DNA of 64,000 bases, from positions 1-64,000 of the forward strand of contig CAWELJ010000003.1 of NCBI GenBank assembly GCA_963809825.1, written 5' to 3'. How positions within the stretch are numbered: position 1 is the stretch's first letter; each line of letters begins with the position of its first letter. This DNA is from Bog-473 sp963809825. GTDB taxonomy: Bacteria; Actinomycetota; Acidimicrobiia; Acidimicrobiales; RAAP-2. The notes under the pieces were generated by a model. The model was not told where the DNA came from. It ran no database searches and saw only the letters and a program-made list of their open reading frames with translations. The translations under genes were made by a program, and so were the position numbers. Of this stretch, positions 42,017-50,759 are shown in pieces.

Positions 42017-43195
42017 GTGGACGCCGCGACGGACGCCGCCTCGTCGGCCAAGGCCGCGGCCGCGGCCGTCGTCGACGAGCACCTGGACGAGCTCGTCTCG
42101 CTGAGCCACGTCGTCCACCAGACGCCCGAGCTGTGCTTCGACGAGACCGTCTCTGCCCGGGCGGTGGCCGAGACGATGCGGTCCGGCGGGCTCGACGTCG
42201 CAGAAGGGGTGTACGACCTCCCGACCGCGCTCGAGTCACGCTCCGGCGGCGGCGACCTGGTGGTCGCCCTCTGCGCCGAGTACGACGCACTGCCCGACGT
42301 CGGCCACGCCTGCGGGCACAACATCATCGCCGCCACCGCGGTCGGCGCCGGCCTCGCCCTCGCCGCCGTGGCGGACGACATCGGGCTCGCCGTGCGCGTC
42401 CTGGGCACGCCGGCCGAGGAGGGCGGGGGCGGCAAGATCCTGATGCTCGAGCGGGGCGCCTTCGCGGGCGTCCACGCCGCGATGATGGTCCACCCCTGGC
42501 CGGCCGAGCGCCTGACGGGGAGCTGCCTGGCGGTGGCGCACTTCGACGTGCGCTACACGGGACGGGAGGCGCACGCGTCGGCCGCGCCCTGGGAAGGCGT
42601 CAACGCGCAGGACGCCCTGACGGTGGCCCAGGTGGCGATCGGCCTGCTGCGCCAGCAGCTCCCCCCGGGGGACCAGGTCCACGGCGTCGTCACCCACAGC
42701 TCCTCGGCCGCCAACGTGATCCCCGCCGCCATCACGGCGCGCTACATGGTCCGCTCCCGCACCGCGGAGGGACTGGCGGCGCTACGGCCCCGGGTCAACG
42801 CGTGCTTCGAGGCGGGCGCCCATGCGAGCGGGTGCGCGGTGGCGTACGAGGACCTGGCGCCGGAGTACTCGCACATGGAGGCAGACCCGGCCCTGCTGCG
42901 CGCCTACCGCGTCAATGCCGAGGCCCTGGGTCGGCGCTTCGAGGCCGACGATGCGGGGACGCCACTCCCGACCTTCTCGACCGACATGGCCAACGTGTCC
43001 CTGGCCGTGCCCACCATCCACCCGCTCATCGGGATAGAGGCGCACGGCGCCGTGAACCACCAGCGCGAATTCGCCGCCGCCTGCGTGACGGCGTCCGCCG
43101 ACGCCGCGGTGCGAGACGGCGCGGTGGCGCTGGCCTGGACGGCCATCGACGCCGCCACCGATCCCGAGCTGCGGGAACGCTTGCTCAGCGCGTGA
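42017..43195 (+). CDS. M20-family metallo-amidohydrolase (AbgB-like)
   Basis: Zinc amidohydrolase/aminoacylase of 392 residues. LVSLSHVVHQTPELCFDE opens the catalytic domain; metal and catalytic motifs include YDALPDVGHACGHNIIAATA, VLGTPAEEGGGGK with the Glu base, and MVHPWP; HSSSAANVIPAAITARYMVR lies in the dimerisation domain. Homologues such as AbgB or p-aminobenzoyl-glutamate hydrolase cleave N-acyl amino acids. GTG 42017 follows the carboxylase stop with no gap, so the gene is co-transcribed with the carboxylase. The substrate is unknown. Confidence 0.9.
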   Translation: MDAATDAASSAKAAAAAVVDEHLDELVSLSHVVHQTPELCFDETVSARAVAETMRSGGLDVAEGVYDLPTALESRSGGGDLVVALCAEYDALPDVGHACGHNIIAATAVGAGLALAAVADDIGLAVRVLGTPAEEGGGGKILMLERGAFAGVHAAMMVHPWPAERLTGSCLAVAHFDVRYTGREAHASAAPWEGVNAQDALTVAQVAIGLLRQQLPPGDQVHGVVTHSSSAANVIPAAITARYMVRSRTAEGLAALRPRVNACFEAGAHASGCAVAYEDLAPEYSHMEADPALLRAYRVNAEALGRRFEADDAGTPLPTFSTDMANVSLAVPTIHPLIGIEAHGAVNHQREFAAACVTASADAAVRDGAVALAWTAIDAATDPELRERLLSA

Positions 43196-43308
43196 TCAAC
43201 GATCCCCCTCGCGCCATCCGCCTGCGTCGGTGCAGGTCACAACAGTCCTGCTGAGCAAGCCAATCGCGCCGCGCTGGTCAGACTTCGTGCGGCTCCATCC
43301 AGGGCAAT

Positions 43309-44802
43309 TCATGCAACCGTCACCGTCGAGCTGATCGAGTCGGCCTCCTGGGTGGCGTCCGATCGGACGCTGCTGACCTGAATCACGGAAATGACCATCC
43401 ACACCGCCATGTCGGCGTAGAGCGCGATCTGAGCGAACACCGTGGTCCGGCTCACCGAGTTCAACAACCACCAGGGGATCGGCAATGCGCCGAATACGTA
43501 GGTCGCCGTCAACGCAATTAGTGACCACGCTATGACGATCCAGATCCAGACAGGACCGCCGAGGCCGGCGTGCGCTCGCGTTCTCCTCAGAGTCAGCCCC
43601 CCAGCGATGGCGACCGCCGCCGCTACCGGCAGGATGTGGAGGTTGGCGGCGATCGCCGAAATGGTCGGATGGAAACGCTCACTAACCGACTGACCGGAGG
43701 ACCCGAGGAAGTCTGAGCCGATTCCTTCGTACTTCATCAGGAGGGGCCACAGGAGTGATGGCACTGCCATTGCGAGCCACAAGCCACCGCGGAGGAACCA
43801 GACCGCCATTGTCCTCCGCACCATCAACTCGAATCGGCCTGACTGTCCATGGCGCGCGACCTGACGACGCGAGGAAGCGGGGACGTAGCGGATCGACATG
43901 AGCGCCAGGATCACGAGGGCAACTGTGAGGCCTTCGTTCTTGGTGAGAGCGGCGACCGTGGCACAGATCCACGCGATTGCCAGATGGCTCAATGACCGCG
44001 GTAGCAAGAGGCCATAGAGGGTCGCGCCGACCGCACTCGCTGCCCACAGCAAATCGGCGTAGCCCCCAACCGCGAATGGCTCGTTCACACCGAAACCAAT
44101 CAAGCACACGGCCGCTCCACCTCCGATCGCGGCGGCTCGCGTCCATGGCGGTGCGTCCTTGCCGGGGACCGAAGCTACCCCGCACGCTGCGACTCCCAGA
44201 GCGCACGCATTGAGGATGGCCGTGAGCGACACGGCCAAGTGGATGTCAGATCCGCCATGGATCACGAAGCCAAGAGCGCCGCTTGCCGAGAGAAGGGGTG
44301 GGTAGCCCGGGTTGGAAAACACGTACTCCGGATTTTTCAGCGCCGCCAGGTAGGTGTGATGACCGCCATAGATGAACATTGAATGCAGCCCCCAAATGGC
44401 CCTTGCGTCATACCCAACGATCGGCAGCTGCAACGCCCGCAGCGGCCATGCCACCGCACCTGCGATCACGAGGGCGGTGATCCACGGCCAAGGTGATCTC
44501 CACTCTTCGTCGACGTACAACAGCCGCCACGTCAGAGTTGCGCGACTCTTGCGATCGCGAGGATGGAGCAGGGCTAGCCGCAGCACGAACGACACCAGAG
44601 TCACAAATACGGCAATGATGATGAACCACGCCAGGAGCGTGCCCCCGATGACCAACTCGAACTCGGCGGCGAAGCCTGCCATCAATCCCCCGACCAGAGG
44701 CGTCAGAAATAGCGTCACAGGGCGGATCCCGGCTACCGCGATGCTCGGCACGAGGGCGGAGAGGGAAAGGACCAACAACGGCAAAACGGCGTGACTGACC
44801 AT
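43309..44802 (-). CDS. Multi-pass membrane protein, possible GT-C glycosyltransferase
   Basis: Integral membrane protein of 497 residues with roughly a dozen helices (for example LLVLSLSALVPSIAVAGI, WFIIIAVFVTLVSFVLRLAL). After the fourth helix comes a loop with QLPIVGYDARAIWGLHSMF, where an acidic residue sits as in GT-C/PMT-like enzymes; NPEYVFSNPGYPPLLSASGA follows. Substrate and family are uncertain; polyprenyl-phosphate-sugar-dependent transfer is a guess from topology. ATG 44802 overlaps the stop of the small upstream gene (ATGA). The two-gene unit is clearly more AT-rich and uses codons rarer in this genome, suggesting recent acquisition. Confidence 0.7.
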   Translation of the reverse strand: MVSHAVLPLLVLSLSALVPSIAVAGIRPVTLFLTPLVGGLMAGFAAEFELVIGGTLLAWFIIIAVFVTLVSFVLRLALLHPRDRKSRATLTWRLLYVDEEWRSPWPWITALVIAGAVAWPLRALQLPIVGYDARAIWGLHSMFIYGGHHTYLAALKNPEYVFSNPGYPPLLSASGALGFVIHGGSDIHLAVSLTAILNACALGVAACGVASVPGKDAPPWTRAAAIGGGAAVCLIGFGVNEPFAVGGYADLLWAASAVGATLYGLLLPRSLSHLAIAWICATVAALTKNEGLTVALVILALMSIRYVPASSRRQVARHGQSGRFELMVRRTMAVWFLRGGLWLAMAVPSLLWPLLMKYEGIGSDFLGSSGQSVSERFHPTISAIAANLHILPVAAAVAIAGGLTLRRTRAHAGLGGPVWIWIVIAWSLIALTATYVFGALPIPWWLLNSVSRTTVFAQIALYADMAVWMVISVIQVSSVRSDATQEADSISSTVTVA

Positions 44803-45194
44803 CAATGATGCTCCACGTGCAGCGAGAGTCCGAGGCACTCGTTCCCGGTAGTGATCGACGCCGCCCATACCGCCGTGGACCGGGGGGCAGGAACAGCCCA
44901 CAGAGTGGCCATCTGCGCCAACATTTGGGTACTTGTGTCCCATTGTGGATTGACGCCCAACCACACGCTCGACCCCCTCGGCACCTTCTGTTGGAAGGCC
45001 GCGCGCAGACACCGGAACTGCTCGTTCGGGCCTGTCCAGACCGAGGCTTGCCCGCTGGAACGAAGGTAGGCCGACTCGTTGATCGACGTGTGTACGGCAG
45101 CTAAGAACACAACGATCACGACGACAAGGATGACGACAGGCGCGACGAACTGAGCTAGTCGCTTGCCCGAAATCACCCTGGCCTTTGTGGTCAT
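44802..45194 (-). CDS. Small single-pass membrane protein of unknown function
   Basis: Protein of 130 residues, not recognised. A basic start (TTKARVISGKR) precedes one transmembrane helix (FVAPVVILVVVIVVFLAAV), then an extracytoplasmic domain of about 95 residues with two Cys (QFRCLRAAF and GNECLGLSL) that could form a disulfide. It overlaps the membrane protein gene downstream by 4 bases, so the products probably act together, as accessory and catalytic subunit for example (inference). Base composition matches its partner and differs from the flanks. Confidence 0.65.
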   Translation of the reverse strand: MTTKARVISGKRLAQFVAPVVILVVVIVVFLAAVHTSINESAYLRSSGQASVWTGPNEQFRCLRAAFQQKVPRGSSVWLGVNPQWDTSTQMLAQMATLWAVPAPRSTAVWAASITTGNECLGLSLHVEHH

Positions 45195-45694
45195 TACTTC
45201 ATCTTGCCCCCAGCTGGTGCGTTGGCGGACATTGTCGCATCCAAGGGTGCCCTGAGTGGGAACGGACCTTCAGTCGGCGTGAGACTCGCTTTGACCATCC
45301 CCGAAGTAGATTCGTGTTGGGAAAGGCCGACCGTAGGGGAAGCCTTGACGGGCTAGGGCGGCAGTCCGGCTCGGACCGGGCGGCCGGTGACGCCGCCGGC
45401 TCGCTGCCGTTCGAGGGGATCTCACTATCTGAGAATGGCGCACTGGCCGAGGTTCGCGCGACGCCGCCGAGACGCTCGACCAGCGCGGTGGTAGCCATGC
45501 CGAGCGCGACTGCGCGGTCGTCATGACGACCCGGATCGCGCTCAACACGTACGTGGCCAGGGACCGCGGCCTTCGCTCATCGCGAGAGTGGAGTCCCGCA
45601 GCTCGCGATCCTGTGGTGATCAGGTGTCATCAAGCCGGCCGTTTCGGGCCTGCCGGCCGACCGGAATAGAGCTCTGATCACGTCGCGAACGTGC
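45195..45694. other. 500-base region without a convincing gene
   Basis: Short open frames on both strands lack family features or ribosome sites. Composition shifts from AT-richer (left) to GC-rich (right), so this is a border of the membrane-gene island. GCCGGC repeats around 45635-45658 could form a hairpin. No transposase or tRNA was found. Confidence 0.5.
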
Positions 45695-45700
45695 CAGAAT
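45695..45700 (+). promoter_or_regulatory. -10-like hexamer for the ABM gene
   Basis: CAGAAT lies 6 bases before the GTG at 45707, with no Shine-Dalgarno sequence; it fits the leaderless pattern but is a weak match. Confidence 0.35.
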
Positions 45701-45706
45701 CAGGGC

Positions 45707-46048
45707 GTGATCACCGAACACGCGGTGCTCGACGTGATCGAAGCGCGCGAGGGCGAGTTCGTCTCGGCCATGGAACGAGCCACGCCGCTCATCGCCGGCA
45801 GCCCGGGGTTCGTCTCGCTGCGCGTCGAACGCTCCGTGGAGAGCCCGAGCCGGTTCCTGCTCCTGGTCGAGTGGGAGCGCCTGGAGGACCATACCGAGGG
45901 CTTCCGGGGCTCGGCGGCCTACGAGGACTGGCGGGCCGCCCTGCACCACTTCTACGACCCGTTCCCCGTCGTCGAGCACTACGAGGTGGTCGTCACCGCG
46001 GAGGGCCCGGGTCCCAGGACTGCAGGGGGTAGGACGTCGGACCGATGA
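45707..46048 (+). CDS. ABM-domain (antibiotic biosynthesis monooxygenase-like) protein
   Basis: Dimeric ferredoxin-like-fold protein of 113 residues. The family pattern is seen in ITEHAVLDVIEAREGEFVSA, SPGFVSLRVERSVESPSRFL, LLVEWERLEDHTEGFRGSAA and FYDPFPVVEHYEVV. Members include quinone-forming monooxygenases, haem-degrading enzymes and proteins of unknown role; none can be assigned here. It starts at GTG 45707 and overlaps the convergent GNAT gene by 56 bases at its 3' end, an unusually long antisense overlap. Confidence 0.82.
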   Translation: MITEHAVLDVIEAREGEFVSAMERATPLIAGSPGFVSLRVERSVESPSRFLLLVEWERLEDHTEGFRGSAAYEDWRAALHHFYDPFPVVEHYEVVVTAEGPGPRTAGGRTSDR

Positions 46049-46694
46049 ACATGTCGAGGCAGGCCTCGAGTCCCACGATCTCTATGTCGTCGCGCCGCCT
46101 GCTCTCCCAGACCTCGCGCCCGATGCGGAGCCGGACGGTGCGGTCCGAGCCCTCGCGCCGGGGCCCGCGGGCCTCGCCGTTGTCGCTGTAGCCGACGGCG
46201 CGCGACGTGGCCAGGGAGGCCACGTTGTCGTCGAAGGCGCCGCTGAGGGCCTCCTGCGCGCCGAGGCCGGCAAAGGCCAGGTGCAGGACTGCCTCCCGCA
46301 TCTCCCGCCCCAGACCCTGGCCCTGGTGGTCCCGGCCCAGCCACGAGCCCGTCTCGACCGATCGCACGGCCCCGAAATGCTCCGCCTCCACGTCCTGCAT
46401 GCCCACCGGCCGCCCGTCGACGAACGCGGCGGAGGTGAGCGTCCATTTGTCGGGGGTCCAGTCGGCGCGGTGCCCCCACAGCCACTGGGCGGTCGCCCGG
46501 GCGCGCTGCCACGGCGCGAGGTCGGTCCAGGGGACGAAGAACGGCATGGTGCGGGGGTCGTGCACTCCGCGGTCGGCCAACGCGACCAGGTCGGCGAACT
46601 CCTCTTCGCGTGGCAGACGAAGCTCCAGGCGGGGCGTGCGCACGACCAGGTCGAACAGGGGCCAGTACGAGCCGGGGCCCTCCTCCCTCGTCAC
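45993..46694 (-). CDS. GNAT-family N-acetyltransferase (RimJ/RimL-like)
   Basis: Acetyltransferase of 233 residues. VVRTPRLELRLPREEEFADL is the family start; VETGSWLGRDHQGQGLGREM is the acetyl-CoA loop; LSGAFDDNVASLATSRAVGY closes the core. The substrate is unknown. GTG 46694 lies 4 bases after the mutase stop, so it is probably co-transcribed with methylmalonyl-CoA mutase, although a functional tie is not evident. Its C-terminal 19 codons overlap the ABM gene on the other strand. Confidence 0.87.
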   Translation of the reverse strand: MTREEGPGSYWPLFDLVVRTPRLELRLPREEEFADLVALADRGVHDPRTMPFFVPWTDLAPWQRARATAQWLWGHRADWTPDKWTLTSAAFVDGRPVGMQDVEAEHFGAVRSVETGSWLGRDHQGQGLGREMREAVLHLAFAGLGAQEALSGAFDDNVASLATSRAVGYSDNGEARGPRREGSDRTVRLRIGREVWESRRRDDIEIVGLEACLDMFIGPTSYPLQSWDPGPPR

Positions 46695-46698
46695 CGTG

Positions 46699-48306
46699 TC
46701 AGCCCCCGGGCTGGTACACGCCGAACTCGCCGCGCAGGACGTCGGCCACCTCGCCCAGGGTGGCCATCGCCTTGAGCGCCGCCTTCATGGGGACGAGCAG
46801 GTTGCCGTCGCCCTTCGCGGTCTGGGCCACGTCGGCCAGCGCCCGGTCCACCGCGGCCTGGTCGCGTGCAGCCCGCACCGACCGCGTGCGGTCGATCTGG
46901 AGCTGCTGCAGCTTCACGTCGATCGGGAAGACCTCGGTGTGCTCGTCCTCGGCGTCGGTGAACCGGTTGACCCCGACGACGACCTTCTCGCCGTCGTCCA
47001 CCGCCTTGGCGAAGCTGTAGGCGGCCGCCTCGATCTCCTCCTGCATGAACCGGGCCTCGATGGCGGCGACCGCGCCGCCCAACTGCTCGATGCGCTCGAG
47101 GTAGTCGTTGGCTGCGGCCTCCACCTCGTCGGTCAGGGCCTCCACGAAGTACGAGCCCGCCAGTGGATCCACCGTGTCCGCCACGCCGGACTCGAACCCG
47201 ACGATCTGCTGGGTGCGCAGGGCGACCTTGGCCGCCCGGGTCGTGGGCAGACCGAGCGCCTCGTCGAACCCGTTGGTGTGCAGGCTCTGGGTCCCGCCCA
47301 GCGCAGCCGCCAGGCTCTGCACGGTGACCCGCACGATGTTGTTCTCGGGCTGCTGGGCGGTGAGGGTCGAGCCACCGGTCTGGGTGTGGAAGCGGAGCAT
47401 CTTGGAACGCTCGTCCTGGGCGCCGAAGCGCTCGGTCATGATGCGGGCCCACATGCGGCGTGCCGCCCGGTACTTGGCCACCTCCTCGAAGAGGTTGTTG
47501 TGCGCGTTCCAGAAGAACGAGAGCCGGGGCGCGAACGCGTCGACGTCCATGCCGGCCGCGATCGCCGCCTCGACGTAGGCGATGCCGTTGGCCAACGTGA
47601 ACGCGATCTCCTGCACGGCCGTCGAGCCGGCCTCGCGGATGTGGTAGCCCGAGATGGAGATGGTGTTCCAGTTGGGGAGGTTGGCGGCGCAGTAGGCGAA
47701 GGTGTCGACGATCAGGCGCATGGAGGGCCGGGGTGGGTAGATGTAGGTCCCCCGGGCGATGTACTCCTTCAAGATGTCGTTCTGAATGGTGCCGCGGATC
47801 TTCTCGCCCGGCACCTCCTGCTCCTCGGCCACCAGCTCGTAGAGCAACAGGAGGATGGCGCCGGTGGCGTTGATGGTCATGGAGGTCGTGACCTTGTCCA
47901 TCGGGAGGTCGGCCATGAGGAGGCGCATGTCGGCCAGGGAGTCGATGGCGACGCCGACCTTGCCCACCTCGCCCTCGGCCCGCGGGTGGTCCGAGTCGTA
48001 CCCCATCTGGGTCGGCAGGTCGAAGGCGCACGAGAGTCCTGTCTGACCGGCGTCGAGAAGGAACTTGAAGCGCTGGTTGGTGGACTCGGCCGAGCCGAAG
48101 CCGGCGTACTGGCGCATCGTCCACAGCTTCGAGCGGTACATCTGCGGGTGGACGCCCCTCGTGAAGGGGTACGAGCCCGGCTCGCCGAGCTGGGCGGCGG
48201 CATCCCAGTCCCGGAGGTCGTCGGCGCGGTACACGGGGTGGATCTCGATGCCCGAGTCGGTACGGTGCTCGGGGCTCGACGGGGTGGCCTGGTTCTCCTG
48301 TGTCAC
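46699..48306 (-). CDS. Methylmalonyl-CoA mutase, large (catalytic) subunit
   Basis: Catalytic TIM-barrel subunit of 535 residues without the cobalamin-binding domain, which must be a separate small subunit. TMRQYAGFGSAESTNQRFKF, GQTGLSCAFDLPTQMGYDSD, SMTINATGAILLLLYELVAE, TIQNDILKEYIARGTYIYPP, NTISISGYHIREAGSTAVQE and RVTVQSLAAALGGTQSLHTN are strong family matches. The Tyr in RQYAGF and the Arg in YIARGTYIYPP agree with methylmalonyl- rather than isobutyryl-CoA mutase. It interconverts methylmalonyl-CoA and succinyl-CoA using adenosylcobalamin, which the PduO-type enzyme at 55.7 kb could supply. GTG 48306 is chosen; a TAGCCT hexamer lies 7 bases upstream. Confidence 0.92.
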   Translation of the reverse strand: MTQENQATPSSPEHRTDSGIEIHPVYRADDLRDWDAAAQLGEPGSYPFTRGVHPQMYRSKLWTMRQYAGFGSAESTNQRFKFLLDAGQTGLSCAFDLPTQMGYDSDHPRAEGEVGKVGVAIDSLADMRLLMADLPMDKVTTSMTINATGAILLLLYELVAEEQEVPGEKIRGTIQNDILKEYIARGTYIYPPRPSMRLIVDTFAYCAANLPNWNTISISGYHIREAGSTAVQEIAFTLANGIAYVEAAIAAGMDVDAFAPRLSFFWNAHNNLFEEVAKYRAARRMWARIMTERFGAQDERSKMLRFHTQTGGSTLTAQQPENNIVRVTVQSLAAALGGTQSLHTNGFDEALGLPTTRAAKVALRTQQIVGFESGVADTVDPLAGSYFVEALTDEVEAAANDYLERIEQLGGAVAAIEARFMQEEIEAAAYSFAKAVDDGEKVVVGVNRFTDAEDEHTEVFPIDVKLQQLQIDRTRSVRAARDQAAVDRALADVAQTAKGDGNLLVPMKAALKAMATLGEVADVLRGEFGVYQPGG

Positions 48307-48313
48307 GGGCCCC

Positions 48314-48376
48314 AGGCTACGGATGATCCGGGTCGGGGGTGAAAACGGGGCCGCCACGGCCCGGACGGGGCAGACT
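48314..48376. promoter_or_regulatory. Divergent leaderless promoters of mutase and VOC genes
   Basis: In the 76-base gap, TAGCCT (minus strand, 48314-48319) is 7 bases from the mutase GTG and CAGACT (plus strand, 48371-48376) is 6 bases from the VOC GTG. Neither gene has a Shine-Dalgarno sequence. Confidence 0.45.
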
Positions 48377-48382
48377 ACGGCC

Positions 48383-48835
48383 GTGCCCGACGCTCCCGAA
48401 CCCGTCTTCTCGCACTTCGGCATCTGCGTGAGCGACCTCGAGCGGTCCCTCGCCTTCTACTGCGGCGCCCTCGGCTTCGAGAAGGCGGAGTCGCACGCCA
48501 TCGGGTCGGAGTTCGCCGGGCTCATGGACCTGCCCGACGTCGAGGTGACCTCGCAGTTCATCCGGCGGGGCCCGACTGCGATCGAGCTCCTCGCCTTCGA
48601 CGAGCCCTCCCCGTTCGGCGCCCGCGAGCGGCGGGCGGTCAACCAGCTCGGCTTGACCCACCTGTCCTTCCGAGTGCGCGACGTCGCCGCGACCTCGGAG
48701 CGGATCGTGGCGCTCGGGGGTGCGGTGATCGAGTCGAGCCGGACCACCATCGACCTCGGCGGCACCGCTCTCGAGTTCGTCTACTGCACCGATCCCGACG
48801 GGGTGCGGGTCGAGCTCATGGACCTGGGCGGCTGA
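48383..48835 (+). CDS. VOC-superfamily (glyoxalase/epimerase-like) metalloenzyme
   Basis: Protein of 150 residues with two beta-alpha-beta-beta-beta modules. All four expected metal ligands are visible: His in FSHFGICVSDLERSLAF, Glu in TAIELLAFDEP, His in LGLTHLSFRVRDV and Glu in DGVRVELMDLGG. Glyoxalase I, methylmalonyl-CoA epimerase and lactoylglutathione lyases share this pattern. Divergence from the methylmalonyl-CoA mutase gene makes an epimerase role attractive but unproven. It starts at GTG 48383 and overlaps the convergent ctaG-like gene by 20 bases. Confidence 0.82.
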   Translation: MPDAPEPVFSHFGICVSDLERSLAFYCGALGFEKAESHAIGSEFAGLMDLPDVEVTSQFIRRGPTAIELLAFDEPSPFGARERRAVNQLGLTHLSFRVRDVAATSERIVALGGAVIESSRTTIDLGGTALEFVYCTDPDGVRVELMDLGG

Positions 48836-49733
48836 GCGGCGCGCCGCCGGCCTCGGCCAGCGCCTGCGCGTCGAGCTCGCGGTCGATGCGAACCGCCTTG
48901 CGCTCCTCGAGGTGCATCCAGCGCAATGCGACGGGGATCATCGGCCAGAGCATCAGGGTGTCGCCGACGACCCACATGATGGAGCCACCGGCGTGGAGGT
49001 CGACGACGTAGGAGGGTCCCCAGGCCCGGTGGGTCGCCAGGTAGGCCGGGAACAGCTCCTTGGTGGCCCCGGCGAGCGACAGGCCGGTGAAGGTGTCGAT
49101 CGGGATGGCGAGGAACAGGTAGAAGAACTGCAGCGCGGGGTGGAGGCGGTAGCAGTTGGGGTCGTTGCCGAAGATCTGGCGCCAGAACATGTAGCCCACG
49201 ATGAGGAACGCGAGATGCTCGAAGTTGTGCAGGCCCTCGTTCTCGAGGGTGAGGTTGTACCAGGTCGTCAGGTGGCTGATGGGGATGAAGACGGCGTAGA
49301 GCACGAAGGCGACCGCCGGATGCCCGAGGAATTTGGCCACCGGTGAGCGCAGCGCCTCGGTGACGACGAGGTGTGGTGTGCCGGTAGTGGAGCGCCAGGC
49401 CAGCTCCAGAGGGGACGAGATGGCGAAGAGCGGAGCGGCCACCATGATGAGGAGCAGGTGCTGGACCATGTGGTCCCAGAACAGCTCGCCGTCGTAGGCG
49501 CCGACGAAGCTGAAGATCGCCACCGCGGTCGTCAGGAGCGCTCCCACGAAGGCGATCGTCTTGCCCACCGGCCACGGGTGGCGCGGGTGCACGGCGTTGT
49601 TGCGCTGCACTCCCCAGAGGTAGAGCACCAGGGCGCCGACGAGCAGCGCCACGGGCACGAAGGCGTACCGGGTGGAGAGGAACTGCGACCCCCGCAGCGG
49701 CGGGAGACCCGCGTCGAAGAGCGCGGCGATCAC
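48816..49733 (-). CDS. CtaG-like cytochrome c oxidase assembly membrane protein
   Basis: Multi-pass membrane protein of 305 residues matching the caa3-type CtaG family. Helices include FVPVALLVGALVLYLWGV, FVGALLTTAVAIFSFVGA and WDHMVQHLLLIMVAAPLFAI; the conserved His occur in DHMVQHLLL, PISHLTTWYN and GLHNFEHLAFL. Members assist copper insertion into cytochrome oxidase. It follows an aldo-keto reductase gene by 21 bases on the same strand. No oxidase subunits are in the window; the copper genes at 12-16 kb may be functionally related. Confidence 0.87.
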   Translation of the reverse strand: MIAALFDAGLPPLRGSQFLSTRYAFVPVALLVGALVLYLWGVQRNNAVHPRHPWPVGKTIAFVGALLTTAVAIFSFVGAYDGELFWDHMVQHLLLIMVAAPLFAISSPLELAWRSTTGTPHLVVTEALRSPVAKFLGHPAVAFVLYAVFIPISHLTTWYNLTLENEGLHNFEHLAFLIVGYMFWRQIFGNDPNCYRLHPALQFFYLFLAIPIDTFTGLSLAGATKELFPAYLATHRAWGPSYVVDLHAGGSIMWVVGDTLMLWPMIPVALRWMHLEERKAVRIDRELDAQALAEAGGAPLSRPGP

Positions 49734-49754
49734 CTCCAGACGGTACCGCCGCTC

Positions 49755-50759
49755 TCAGCCGTGCTGCCAGACGCGCTGGGAGACCCCCCGTTTGCCGAAG
49801 AGCGCCGCCGCATCGAGACGCCCCTGCTCGTCGTCGTTCATGGTCCATCCCAGCGCCCCCGCGTTCTGCTCGGCCTGGCCCCGGTTCTTCGCCCCCGGGA
49901 TCGGCACGGCACCCTTCGCGATGAGCCACGCCAGTGCGACCTGGCTCGGGGTCCGGTCGTGGGCCTCGCCGACGCGCCGCAGCTCGGCGACGACGGCGTC
50001 CACCGCGGCCATCGGATGGGCCGAGAACGTGCGCCCGCGCGGCGGCGGGTTGGAGGCGGAGTACTTTCCGGTCAGCCGCCCCTGGCCGATCGGCGAGTAC
50101 GCCAGGGGGACGACGCCGAGCTCCCGGCAGCAATCGAGGAGCCCGACGCGGAGCGGCATCGTACGCAGCAGGGAGAACTCCACCTGGTTGCTCGCCAGGC
50201 GCAGGCCGCACCGGCGCAGTGCCGCGTCGATGCGGCGGGTCTCCTTGGTCGAGTAGTTGGACACACCGACCGCCTTCACGAGCCCTTCGGCCTGCGCGGC
50301 GGCCAGAGCCTCGGCCATGGCCTCGTGCGAGCGCAGCGAGATCGGGCCGTGGATCTGGTAGAGGTCGATGGACTCGATCCCCAGCCGCTCACGCGACTTG
50401 CGGGCCGAGGTCAGCAGGGCCGAGTGCACGTTCAGCTTCCACGGGCTCGGCATGAACTTCGTCGCGATGACGACCCGGTCCCGTACGGCGCGGTCGGCGG
50501 CCAGCAGGCGCCCGACGATGCGCTCGCTCTCGCCGCCCCCGTAGACCTCGGCCGTGTCGAAGAGGACGACGCCGGCATCGATGCTGGCCTCCCAGGCGTC
50601 CCGGATGCTGGCCTCGGTGAGCGACTGGTCGTAGCCGCCCATGCCCCAGGTCCCCTTGTCGCCCCAGGCCCATGTCCCCACGCCGAGCGGCGGGATGGCG
50701 ACGTCCGAGCCGGCGAGGGCGATGCGGTCGCTCGCCTGCGGGGGCGCCGCGTCGGTCAC
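49755..50759 (-). CDS. Aldo/keto reductase
   Basis: NADPH-dependent TIM-barrel reductase of 334 residues. The catalytic tetrad segments are visible: VVLFDTAEVYGGGESERIVG (Asp and Tyr), VVIATKFMPSP (Lys) and LYQIHGPIS (His). Cofactor loops are PLAYSPIGQGRLTGKY and IPIPGAKNRGQAEQN-like text near the end (VPIPGAKNRGQAEQNAGAL). It resembles plant-type AKR/YajO-like reductases. GTG 50759 overlaps the hydrolase stop as GTGA. The substrate is an unidentified aldehyde or ketone. Confidence 0.92.
   Translation of the reverse strand: MTDAAPPQASDRIALAGSDVAIPPLGVGTWAWGDKGTWGMGGYDQSLTEASIRDAWEASIDAGVVLFDTAEVYGGGESERIVGRLLAADRAVRDRVVIATKFMPSPWKLNVHSALLTSARKSRERLGIESIDLYQIHGPISLRSHEAMAEALAAAQAEGLVKAVGVSNYSTKETRRIDAALRRCGLRLASNQVEFSLLRTMPLRVGLLDCCRELGVVPLAYSPIGQGRLTGKYSASNPPPRGRTFSAHPMAAVDAVVAELRRVGEAHDRTPSQVALAWLIAKGAVPIPGAKNRGQAEQNAGALGWTMNDDEQGRLDAAALFGKRGVSQRVWQHG

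Noticed and set aside
45185..45526. Short frames on both strands in the gap after the AT-rich gene pair
   Set aside because: No transposase, integrase or other recognisable motif; composition changes across the frame. No support for an insertion sequence.
46207..48342. 711-codon open frame antisense to methylmalonyl-CoA mutase
   Set aside because: The opposite strand encodes a clear mutase with conserved motifs throughout; the antisense product has none.
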